Position numbers and translations under genes: made by a program. The notes beneath the pieces are model-generated. The model searched no databases. It was not told where the DNA came from and saw only the letters and a program-made list of their open reading frames with translations. 6,482 nt of DNA from NCBI GenBank assembly GCA_900556795.1, contig USQD01000116.1:1-6482 (forward strand), given 5' to 3'. The stretch comes from an uncultured Prevotella sp. GTDB lineage: Bacteria > Bacteroidota > Bacteroidia > Bacteroidales > Bacteroidaceae. Each line of letters starts with the position of its first letter. The first letter of the stretch is position 1. This document shows, one piece after another, positions 1 through 6,482 of the stretch.

Positions 1-71
1 TTTTTCAAGCAGAAGACGGCATACGAGATTCCGAAACGTGACTGGAGTTCAGACGTGTGCTCTTCCGATCT
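1..71. other. Illumina P7/TruSeq index adapter (assembly artefact)
   Basis: This is synthetic sequence, not genome. Positions 6-29 are the P7 flow-cell primer (CAAGCAGAAGACGGCATACG and four more bases), 30-37 are an 8-base index TCCGAAAC, and 38-71 are the TruSeq read-2 adapter ending GCTCTTCCGATCT. The reverse complement of the index, GTTTCGGA, is TruSeq index 21 as I remember it. The five T at 1-5 read as A on the other strand, as expected when a read runs through the insert and off the adapter end. Native DNA therefore begins at 72, and the artefact truncates folC. Confidence 0.98.
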
Positions 72-1085
72 ATCCCTCAAAAGTTGTAATACGTGCTCAA
101 CATCTTTGTCGTCCACCATTCCAAAAACGATGTGCTTGACCTGAGCGTCAACATCATTAATCTGTGTGGCAAGATACTTCCATCCCGCAAGATTGTGACC
201 CGTATCACAGATGACAAGCGGGGCTTCTCCCAGCTTCTCCCATCTACCTCGCAACCCTGTCAGCTCACATACATGCCCGAAACCGTTTCTGATTGCTTCG
301 TCGCTGATGGTCATCGTCTGGCGCAAGACGTTGAGTGCTGCAAGAATGGTCTTTCTGTTACGTTCCTGATAGGAACCTTTCAGTTCCATATCTACATTCA
401 TAGATATGTCTTCATCCTGTGCAAAGAGGATAGGAGAGTGGCGTTCTTCTGCAACCTTCTCAAAAACAGGACGGGTCTCTTCGATGTATTCACCGATAAC
501 TACAGGCACGTCAGGCTTTATGATTCCTGCCTTCTCGCCAGCTATCTCTGCCAGGGTGTTGCCCAGAAACTGGGTATGGTCAAAACTGATATTGGTAATG
601 ACAGAAAGAACCGGAGTGATGATATTGGTACAGTCAAGTCTTCCTCCAAGTCCTACTTCGATTACCGCATAGTCTACTTTCTGCTCGGCAAAGTACTTGA
701 ATGCCATGGCCGTGGTCAGCTCGAAGAAAGACGGATGAAGAGGTTCGAAGAAAGCACGGTTCTCTTCTACAAAGTCGATGACATACTGTTCCGGCAGGCA
801 TTCTCCGTTCACACGGATGCGCTCGCGGAAATCAACAAGATGAGGAGATGTGTATAATCCCACCTTGTAACCCTGGCTTTGAAGGATGGCTGCTATCGTA
901 TGAGAGCAGGAACCCTTGCCGTTGGTGCCTGCAATATGTATGGTCTTGTACTGACGATGAGGATGACCGAAGTGCTCGTCCAGCTCATGGGTCGTCTGCA
1001 GACCAGGCTTATATGCCTTGGCACCAATTTTTTCAAACACCGGAGTACTATTGAAGAGATATTCTGTCGTTTCTTGATAATTCAT
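72..1085 (-). CDS. folC: FolC: bifunctional folylpolyglutamate / dihydrofolate synthase, 3' end missing
   Basis: FolC is a cytoplasmic ATP-dependent ligase of the Mur-ligase fold. It adds glutamate to dihydropteroate and then to folates. Translating the minus strand from ATG 1085 (MNYQETTEYLFN) gives 338 native codons without a stop. Visible motifs are the P-loop GTNGKGS (53-59), the FolC signature EVGLGGRLD (143-151), ITNISFDH (163-170), GEKAGIIK (183-190) with the lysine usually carbamylated, GRW (280-282) and DTGHN (294-298), which opens the C-terminal domain. The family is usually about 420 residues or longer, so roughly 90 or more C-terminal residues are missing. The cut is the adapter junction at 71/72, so this is a contig-end partial gene and not a pseudogene. 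The frame stays open through the adapter to the window edge, so an automatic translation would carry 23 false residues beginning RSEEHTSELQS. No Shine-Dalgarno site or clear promoter is visible. The dnaJ terminator lies 28 bases upstream. Confidence 0.95.
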
Positions 1086-1113
1086 TTCTTATATATTATA
1101 AATGTGTAGGTAC

Positions 1114-1162
1114 AAAAAGTGGCAATCCCAATACTGGCATTGAGCCAATAATCAGGATTGCC
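1114..1162 (-). terminator. Rho-independent terminator after dnaJ
   Basis: On the minus strand, the perfect 8-base arms GGCAATCC (1162-1155) and GGATTGCC (1128-1121) enclose an inner stem TATTGGC/GCCAGTA with one G-U pair and a 5-base loop TCAAT. Five U (1118-1114) follow after AC. It lies 49 bases past the dnaJ stop codon. Its end is only 28 bases before the folC start codon, leaving no room for a complete promoter between them, so folC needs read-through or a promoter overlapping the hairpin. Confidence 0.75.
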
Positions 1163-1210
1163 TGTTACTTTTATCTTTTATGAGATTTCTTCCATGGAAT
1201 TTCAAGGAAT

Positions 1211-2371
1211 CTATTTGTTGAACAGATTCTTAATGCTGTCAAAGATTGACTTCTTGGTGGCATTGTCTGCCTGGAAGTTCTCGCATTCCTTGAACTTCTT
1301 CACCAATTCCTTCTCTTCCTTGTTGAGGGTCTTAGGAATGTAGACGGTAATGTTCACGATGATGTCGCCTCGTCCATAACCATATCCCTTGATGGCAGGC
1401 ATACCTTTACCACGCAGACGAACCTGCTTACCTGGCTGGGTTCCTGGTTCTATCTTGATGGTAGTCTTTCCCTCCAGTGTTGGGATTTCCACTTCACCGC
1501 CAAGAACAGCTGTAGAGAAGTCGAGTACGAGGTTATAGTAGAGGTCCTTGTCTTTACGTTCAAAGACATCGCTCTTTTCTACGCGTACGATAACCTGAAG
1601 GTCGCCGTTGACGCCATTGTGCTTACCGGCGCCTCCCTTACCTGGTACGGTAACGACCATTCCGTCATCCACACCTGCAGGAATATTGATTTCTACAACT
1701 TCTTCGCCAGCAACAATGCCGTCACCACCACAAGCCTTACACTTGTTCTTGATGACGTGACCCTCGCCGCCACATGTAGGACATGCAGCCTGAGTCTGCA
1801 TGGTTCCAAACATAGAGCGCACGGTACGGACTGTGTAACCCGTACCATGACAGGTAGGACAAGTCTCCGGCTGTGAGCCGCCTTCGCATCCTGTGCCATG
1901 GCAAGCAGAACATGTTACGTCTTTACGAATCTTGAACTTCTTGGTGCAACCCGCAAAAGCCTCTTCCAATGTAAGCTTTGCCTGTACTCGCAAATCTCTT
2001 CCCTGATACTGCTGTGGCTGGGCGCTGCCGCCAAAACCGCCGAATCCGCCACCGAATCCACCGTGACCTCCAAAGATATCGCCGAACATAGAGAAGATGT
2101 CATTCATATCCATGCTGGCTCCACCACCGAATCCACCGAAACCGCCTTGCGGACCGTCGAATCCGAACTGATCATACTGCTGACGCTTCTGAGGATCATG
2201 AAGAACCTCGTATGCTTCTGCAGCCTCCTTGAACTTTTCTTCAGCCTCCTTGTTTCCAGGGTTGCGGTCTGGATGATATTTGATGGCTATCTTGCGGTAA
2301 GCCTTCTTTATTTCGTCTTCAGATGCCTGCTTATCAACGCCAAGCACCTCGTAATAGTCTCTCTTTGCCAT
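1211..2371 (-). CDS. dnaJ: DnaJ (Hsp40), type I J-domain co-chaperone of DnaK
   Basis: DnaJ delivers unfolded clients to DnaK and stimulates its ATPase in the cytoplasm. The 386 residues show the complete type I layout: a J domain at about 1-70 with HPD at 33-35; a Gly/Phe-rich linker at about 73-115 made of GGFGG repeats; a zinc-binding domain with four CxxCxGxG repeats (CSACHGTG 154-161, CPTCHGTG 171-178, CPTCGGEG 197-204, CKACGGDG 211-218); then the C-terminal substrate-binding domains to about 345. All eight zinc cysteines are present and the length is normal. The ATG at 2371 gives the expected N-terminus [12 protein letters not shown]. There is no Shine-Dalgarno site, only an A-rich leader, as is common in Bacteroidota. 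The gene starts 54 bases after grpE ends with no terminator or recognisable promoter between, so the two are very probably co-transcribed. No CIRCE-type heat-shock operator was seen. Confidence 0.98.
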   Translation of the reverse strand: MAKRDYYEVLGVDKQASEDEIKKAYRKIAIKYHPDRNPGNKEAEEKFKEAAEAYEVLHDPQKRQQYDQFGFDGPQGGFGGFGGGASMDMNDIFSMFGDIFGGHGGFGGGFGGFGGSAQPQQYQGRDLRVQAKLTLEEAFAGCTKKFKIRKDVTCSACHGTGCEGGSQPETCPTCHGTGYTVRTVRSMFGTMQTQAACPTCGGEGHVIKNKCKACGGDGIVAGEEVVEINIPAGVDDGMVVTVPGKGGAGKHNGVNGDLQVIVRVEKSDVFERKDKDLYYNLVLDFSTAVLGGEVEIPTLEGKTTIKIEPGTQPGKQVRLRGKGMPAIKGYGYGRGDIIVNITVYIPKTLNKEEKELVKKFKECENFQADNATKKSIFDSIKNLFNK

Positions 2372-2425
2372 TTGTTAAATATGGATTTTTATTTCTTTAT
2401 TCCTGATCGTAATTCTTCATTAGAC

Positions 2426-3091
2426 TTATTGTCCTACAGCAACCTTAGCGTGACGTATTACCTTGTCGTTGAGGGTATAACCGGTCTGCACGCAGTCGAT
2501 AACCTTGCCCTTCTTGTCGTCACCCATTCCTGGCACCATAGCGATTGCCTCATGGAAATCAACGTCGAAATCCTTGTCAGCAGTCTCAATCTTCTTTACT
2601 CCGAGACCTTCAAGAGTCTTGATGAACTTGTTGAAAATCATCTGAACACCTTCCTTGATAGCCTTAGGATCCTCGCTCTTGTCTGCGATGGCACGCTCGA
2701 AGTCATCAAGAATTGGAAGAATGGCAGCAATAGTCTTCTCGCCACCGTTGAGAATCAAATCAGCCTTCTCTTTCAGGGTGCGCTTGCGGTAATTCTCAAA
2801 TTCTGCAGTCTTATAGAGCAGTTGCTTTTTCAATTCTTCTACTTCCTGCTGAGCCTTTGCCAATGGATCTGCTTCTTCAGATTCTGCCGCATTGTCAGTA
2901 TTGTCAGTCTTACTGTCAGCATCTGCCGCCTTATTGTCAGCATCCTCTGTATTTGTCTCTTCAGCCTTAGGCTCTGCATTATTCTGAGTATCGTTCTGCT
3001 CAGCATTCTCGTTGAGAACCTGTTCCTTAGCGTTACCGTCCTCTATATTAATCTTCTTTTCTTTTGACATAGTCTTAAATTTTTTAAACAT
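2426..3091 (-). CDS. grpE: GrpE, nucleotide-exchange factor of DnaK
   Basis: GrpE acts as a dimer that releases ADP from DnaK and so resets the DnaK-DnaJ cycle. The 221-residue product has a long disordered acidic N-terminus (about 15-75, rich in Asp, Glu, Asn and Ala, with DNKAADADSKTDNTDNAAES), a coiled-coil dimerisation region at about 76-115 (QQEVEELKKQLLYKTAEFEN then YRKR), a helical core with ILPILDDFERA (124-134), and the beta domain that inserts into the DnaK cleft (FDVDFHEAIAMVPG 175-188, then TGYTLNDKVIRHAKVAVG 203-220). Two starts are possible. ATG 3091 (MFKKFKTMSKEKK) has AAGGA six bases upstream. ATG 3070 (MSKEKKINIED) gives 214 residues and resembles GrpE N-termini I remember, but has no such site. 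I keep the upstream start with moderate confidence. The gene lies between the ABC-F terminator and dnaJ. Confidence 0.96.
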   Translation of the reverse strand: MFKKFKTMSKEKKINIEDGNAKEQVLNENAEQNDTQNNAEPKAEETNTEDADNKAADADSKTDNTDNAAESEEADPLAKAQQEVEELKKQLLYKTAEFENYRKRTLKEKADLILNGGEKTIAAILPILDDFERAIADKSEDPKAIKEGVQMIFNKFIKTLEGLGVKKIETADKDFDVDFHEAIAMVPGMGDDKKGKVIDCVQTGYTLNDKVIRHAKVAVGQ

Positions 3092-3097
3092 GATTAT

Positions 3098-3102
3098 TCC
3101 TT
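3098..3102 (-). promoter_or_regulatory. Possible ribosome binding site of grpE
   Basis: Minus-strand AAGGA is separated by six bases from the ATG at 3091. It favours this start over the in-frame ATG at 3070, whose upstream bases are A- and T-rich without a purine match. Shine-Dalgarno sites are a weak guide in Bacteroidota, so the choice is not settled. Confidence 0.45.
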
Positions 3103-3119
3103 TTTATGGTTGTTTTGAC

Positions 3120-3156
3120 AAAAAGCGTGCCAACTCGACTCTCATCGAATTGGCAC
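3120..3156 (-). terminator. Rho-independent terminator after the ABC-F gene
   Basis: Minus-strand RNA forms a 12-base stem, GUGCCAAUUCGA (3156-3145) with UCGAGUUGGCAC (3138-3127), including one U-G wobble. The loop is UGAGAG, followed by GC and five U (3124-3120). The single imperfect position pairs only in minus-strand RNA; on the plus strand it would be a C-A mismatch and no T-tract follows. The hairpin therefore terminates the ABC-F transcript. It ends 28 bases before the upstream grpE start codon. Confidence 0.85.
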
Positions 3157-3181
3157 TTATCTCATTTAGGTGTATTTTCTA

Positions 3182-4807
<1,626 letters not shown>

Positions 4808-4848
4808 TTACTAAATATCTTTTTCTGAATTTATCTTTAATTTGTGTG

Positions 4849-4879
4849 CAAAGTTACGAAAAAATATTTGTATATCAAT
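4849..4879 (-). promoter_or_regulatory. Bacteroidota-type promoter for the ABC-F gene
   Basis: On the minus strand, a -7 box TAACTTTG (4856-4849) matches the consensus TAnnTTTG at every fixed base. It is preceded, with a 19-base spacer, by ATTG (4879-4876), three of four bases of the -33 box TTTG. Transcription should begin near 4840-4845, giving a leader of roughly 40 bases before ATG 4801. The position in the AT-rich divergent gap supports it. Confidence 0.75.
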
Positions 4880-4927
4880 GATTTATTGGTAAAAGTTGCT
4901 TTTTTTTAGTTAAAAACACAGCTCTTC

Positions 4928-4958
4928 TTTGTCATTTTGCAGAAAAGTCTTACTTTTG
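4928..4958 (+). promoter_or_regulatory. Bacteroidota-type promoter for the pseudouridine synthase operon
   Basis: The -33 box TTTG (4928-4931), a 19-base spacer and the -7 box TACTTTTG (4951-4958) match the Bacteroidota primary sigma consensus TTTG-N19-TAnnTTTG at every fixed base. Transcription should begin at about 4963-4967, giving a leader of about 80 bases before ATG 5048. A second TTTG at 4936-4939 is too close to the -7 box to serve. The two divergent promoters are about 48 bases apart, inside a 246-base gap (4802-5047) with no other gene. Confidence 0.82.
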
Positions 4959-4972
4959 CATGCTAAAAGGCA

Positions 4973-4996
4973 TCAACGATATCCCAATACCGTTGA
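4973..4996 (+). other. Possible hairpin at the 5' end of the pseudouridine synthase mRNA
   Basis: TCAACG (4973-4978) pairs with CGTTGA (4991-4996). Inside, past one A-C mismatch, TAT (4980-4982) pairs with ATA (4987-4989) around the loop CCCA. It lies about ten bases after the predicted transcription start. It could stabilise the 5' end or have a regulatory role, but it is short and may be chance. No known riboswitch pattern was recognised. Confidence 0.3.
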
Positions 4997-5047
4997 ATAT
5001 GTGTTACGAACAAATAGATATAAATAACACGAAACAGCAAATTGAAA

Positions 5048-6067
5048 ATGAAACAACAAAATAATAAGGGCTATTTTAATAAGCATACCAACAATGCTTA
5101 CGGCTATGGCAATCCGAATGAATATGACCACTACAAGGTGGAGAAGCCGGCGCAGTTGTTGGAATGGCTGATGGAGAACGTAAAGGGTCCCAGCAAGACC
5201 AAGGTGAAGCAGACGCTGCAGGGTAGAGGAATCAAGGTGGATGGCAAGACCATCACCCAGTTCGACTATGCTCTGAAACCTGGCATGAAGGTGAGCGTAA
5301 GCAAGACCAAGAAGAACCAGGAGGTTTTCAAGAGCAGATACATCAAGATTGTTTATGAAGACCGCTACGTCATCGTGGTTGAAAAGAACGTGGGCATCCT
5401 CAGTATGGCTGCCGGACATTCTACGCTCAACGTAAAGACCGTACTGGATGATTACTTCCACAAGACCCGACAGAACTGTCAGGCTCACGTAGTTCACCGT
5501 CTTGACCGTGACACTTCGGGATTGATGATTTACGCCAAGGACAAGCAGACCGAGCTTGCGCTGGAGGATGACTGGCACCACAACGTATACGACCGCCGAT
5601 ACGTTGCCCTGGTTTCCGGAGAGATGGAGGAAGACGAGGGAACCGTTGCCAACTGGTTGAAGGACAACAAGGCATATATTACTTATGCCAGCGAAACAGA
5701 CAATGGCGGCAAATATGCAGTAACCCACTTTCATACATTGCAGCGCACTACCGAGCATTCCCTGGTAGAATATAAGCTGGAGACGGGTAGAAAGAACCAG
5801 ATTCGTGTACATACAGCAGATATGGGCCATCCTATCTGTGGCGACATCAAGTACGGAAACGGTGATGACCCATGCGGCCGTCTTTGCCTGCATGCTTATG
5901 TGCTCTGCTTCTATCATCCGGTGACTCATCAGCCAATGGAGTTTGAAACTCCAATTCCTAATGAGTTCATCAGAGCAATGAAGGAAGACAATAAGCCTTA
6001 TGATGCTGGCAATAAGCCAAATCATGCAAACCGCAAACCATTCAGAAAGGAGGGACGCAATGGATAA
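5048..6067 (+). CDS. RluA-family RNA pseudouridine synthase with N-terminal S4-like domain
   Basis: Enzymes of this family isomerise specific uridines to pseudouridine in rRNA or tRNA; the target here cannot be told from sequence alone. From ATG 5048 the product is 339 residues. Residues 1-30 are a low-complexity Asn/Gly/Tyr tail. About 33-86 resemble an S4 RNA-binding domain (LLEWLMENV, then SKTKVKQTLQGRGIKVDGK and LKPGMKVSV). The catalytic domain is about 98-310, with the signature HRLDRDTSGLM (150-160), catalytic Asp153, the nucleophile position in the family, and LETGRKNQIRVH (244-255). Residues 312-339 form a basic tail rich in Asn and Lys. A TTG six bases upstream in frame could also start it, but ATG is preferred. 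There is no Shine-Dalgarno site. A consensus promoter lies upstream, and the last eight bases overlap the next gene, so the two are translated from one mRNA. It may be annotated as RluA, RluC or RluD in relatives. Confidence 0.95.
   Translation: MKQQNNKGYFNKHTNNAYGYGNPNEYDHYKVEKPAQLLEWLMENVKGPSKTKVKQTLQGRGIKVDGKTITQFDYALKPGMKVSVSKTKKNQEVFKSRYIKIVYEDRYVIVVEKNVGILSMAAGHSTLNVKTVLDDYFHKTRQNCQAHVVHRLDRDTSGLMIYAKDKQTELALEDDWHHNVYDRRYVALVSGEMEEDEGTVANWLKDNKAYITYASETDNGGKYAVTHFHTLQRTTEHSLVEYKLETGRKNQIRVHTADMGHPICGDIKYGNGDDPCGRLCLHAYVLCFYHPVTHQPMEFETPIPNEFIRAMKEDNKPYDAGNKPNHANRKPFRKEGRNG
6048..6053 (+). promoter_or_regulatory. Strong Shine-Dalgarno site fixing the start of the small membrane protein
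   Basis: AGGAGG lies six bases before ATG 6060, inside the last codons of the pseudouridine synthase. It is the only near-complete Shine-Dalgarno match ahead of any gene here. It decides for the start at 6060 over the upstream in-frame ATG codons at 6000 and 6003, which would only add residues encoded within the upstream gene. Confidence 0.8.
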
Positions 6068-6212
6068 TTTCCTTTATTATGCTTTTGCGCTAGTAGTCCT
6101 GGTGGTAGGCCTGTTTATTCTGAAAAAGGTAGCCACCTGCATGATTAAAATGGCAGTAGGCGTCATCATGATTGCCGTTCTCTTTGCTATTTACTGGCTT
6201 TATCTGTCGTAA
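6060..6212 (+). CDS. Small membrane protein of 50 residues, function unknown
   Basis: I do not recognise this family. The product is MDNFLYYAFALVVLVVGLFI at 1-20, then LKKVATCMIK, then MAVGVIMIAVLFAIYWLYLS at 31-50. Two hydrophobic segments (about 5-21 and 30-48) are joined by a short basic turn with two Lys at 22-23 and one at 30. This suggests a two-helix hairpin in the inner membrane with the positive loop in the cytoplasm; the N-terminus carries only one acidic residue. There is one Cys (27) and no signal-peptidase site. Evidence that it is real: a strong AGGAGG six bases upstream, an ATGGATAA overlap of eight bases with the upstream stop codon, and typical membrane composition. The overlap implies coupling to the pseudouridine synthase gene. 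Its length is in the range of regulatory or toxin-like small membrane peptides, but nothing else supports either role. Confidence 0.8.
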   Translation: MDNFLYYAFALVVLVVGLFILKKVATCMIKMAVGVIMIAVLFAIYWLYLS

Positions 6213-6259
6213 AGCAACGGGTGTTTCATGCCTTGTCCAACAGCATGGAGAGATAGACA

Positions 6260-6347
6260 AAAATACGTCCCGACGTAGTCTCAACTGCGTCCCGACGTAG
6301 CAACCTCTACGTCCCGACGTAGTTCCGGCTGCGTCGCCACGTATTTT
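6260..6347 (+). other. Candidate structured 3' UTR RNA: one 88-base imperfect palindrome
   Basis: All four units fold about a single centre at 6303.5. Pairing each base i with base 6607-i from 6260 to 6300 gives 35 pairs out of 41. The six unpaired positions are three symmetric 2x2 internal loops (starting at 6269, 6281 and 6292), 11-12 bases apart, and the end loop is CAACCT (6301-6306). AAAATACGT (6260-6268) pairs with ACGTATTTT (6339-6347), and ATGGAG (6245-6250) with CTCCAT (6351-6356) may extend the stem. The three non-Watson-Crick pairs (6276/6331, 6279/6328, 6287/6320) are all G-U in plus-strand RNA and would be A-C in the opposite strand, which favours a transcribed plus-strand structure. 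Part of the pairing follows automatically from tandem palindromic cores; the tails and flanks are the independent part. Confidence 0.6.
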
Positions 6348-6351
6348 CAGC
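6264..6351 (+). repeat. Four tandem 22-base units with a palindromic core
   Basis: The units begin at 6264, 6286, 6308 and 6330, exactly 22 bases apart. Units 1-3 share a core TACGTCCCGACGTAG (unit 2 has TG for TA), followed by different 7-base tails (TCTCAAC, CAACCTC, TTCCGGC). Unit 4 is diverged, TGCGTCGCCACGTAT. The core is a dyad, TACGTC-CC-GACGTA, extended to seven-base arms in unit 3. The array lies in the untranslated stretch between the small membrane protein and the terminator. It is not a CRISPR array, since the variable parts are only seven bases. Confidence 0.9.
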
Positions 6352-6389
6352 TCCATCGGCAGCTGGCAGATGAGCAGTATCCTTCTTCC

Positions 6390-6437
6390 ACAAAAAGTGA
6401 TAAAGTCACTCGTCACTCGTCACTTTTTGTTTTTTTT
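6390..6437 (+). terminator. Rho-independent terminator of the pseudouridine synthase operon
   Basis: ACAAAAAGTGA (6390-6400) and TCACTTTTTGT (6420-6430) form a perfect 11-base stem around a 19-base loop, followed by a run of eight T (6430-6437, the first shared with the stem). It comes 177 bases after the stop codon of the small membrane protein. Bases 6438-6482 downstream are AT-rich, with nothing recognised. Confidence 0.85.
6405..6425 (+). repeat. Three tandem 7-base repeats in the terminator loop and arm
   Basis: GTCACTC (6405-6411), GTCACTC (6412-6418) and GTCACTT (6419-6425) are direct repeats. The third copy supplies most of the right arm of the terminator, while the first two lie in its loop. 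Any copy could pair with AGTGA (6396-6400), giving alternative stems, but only the third is followed by the T-run and the complete 11-base arm. Confidence 0.8.
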
Positions 6438-6482
6438 CTCTTTTTCCAAAAGTAGGTTGATAAGCCTTAAGAATAAAAGATT

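Noticed and set aside
93..857. 254-codon open frame on the plus strand
   Set aside because: It overlaps folC in antisense; folC has all the family motifs on the minus strand from 1085 to 72.
1898..3067. 389-codon open frame on the plus strand
   Set aside because: It lies antisense across dnaJ and grpE, whose motifs are unmistakable. The translation is a low-complexity mix rich in Leu, Ser and Val with no recognisable domain, as expected from the reverse of biased codons.
3092..3181. Heat-shock operator (CIRCE-like inverted repeat) ahead of grpE
   Set aside because: The only inverted repeat, 3127-3156, does not match CIRCE and is followed on the minus strand by a U-tract, so it is a terminator for the gene before it.
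4973..6025. 350-codon open frame on the minus strand
   Set aside because: It is antisense to the pseudouridine synthase, whose HRLDRDTSG motif and promoter fix the real strand. The apparent hydrophobic stretches come from reversed codons.
6000..6059. Upstream start giving a 70-residue form of the small membrane protein
   Set aside because: The added residues come from the coding end of the pseudouridine synthase in another frame. The AGGAGG at 6048-6053 points to ATG 6060.
6264..6351. CRISPR-like repeat array
   Set aside because: The conserved core is about 15 bases and the variable parts only seven, far too short for spacers, and there are no cas genes or leader in the window.
6090..6416. 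108-codon minus-strand open frame crossing the tandem repeats
   Set aside because: It runs antisense to the small membrane protein, its 3' UTR and the operon terminator. The 22-base repeat is not a multiple of three, so no repeated peptide is being encoded.

Overview
The window looks like the end of an assembled contig from a gut-type member of the Bacteroidota, most likely the Prevotella/Segatella group. The reasons are the protein sequences (DnaJ, GrpE and an ABC-F protein of the Bacteroidota type), promoters matching the Bacteroidota consensus TTTG-N19-TAnnTTTG, and genes mostly without Shine-Dalgarno sites. The genus is inferred from remembered family resemblance, not from a search. Bases 1-71 are not biological: they are the Illumina P7/TruSeq index adapter preceded by five T, left at the contig edge.

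Layout. Four genes lie on the minus strand, in transcription order: an ABC-F ATPase (4801-3182), grpE (3091-2426), dnaJ (2371-1211) and folC (from 1085, cut off by the adapter at 72). Hairpin terminators follow the ABC-F gene and dnaJ, each only 28 bases before the next start codon. On the plus strand, diverging from the ABC-F gene across 246 bases with a promoter in each direction, are an RluA-family pseudouridine synthase (5048-6067) and an overlapping 50-residue two-helix membrane protein (6060-6212). A 177-base stretch follows, holding four tandem 22-base units that together form one large palindrome, and then a strong terminator (6390-6437). Bases 6438-6482 hold nothing I recognise.

Function. 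GrpE and DnaJ are the nucleotide-exchange factor and J-domain co-chaperone of DnaK, which is not in the window. The ABC-F protein probably acts on ribosomes, the RluA-type enzyme modifies rRNA or tRNA, and FolC makes (poly)glutamylated folates. This is a housekeeping neighbourhood of translation, protein folding and one-carbon metabolism.

I see no defence, mobile or biosynthetic system. The parts most worth a second look are the palindromic array in the 3' untranslated region of the plus-strand operon, which can fold as a long plus-strand RNA hairpin; the one-sided ATP sites of the ABC-F protein; and the small membrane protein gene with the best ribosome-binding site in the window. The adapter matters for anyone using the folC translation, because its reading frame stays open through the adapter.
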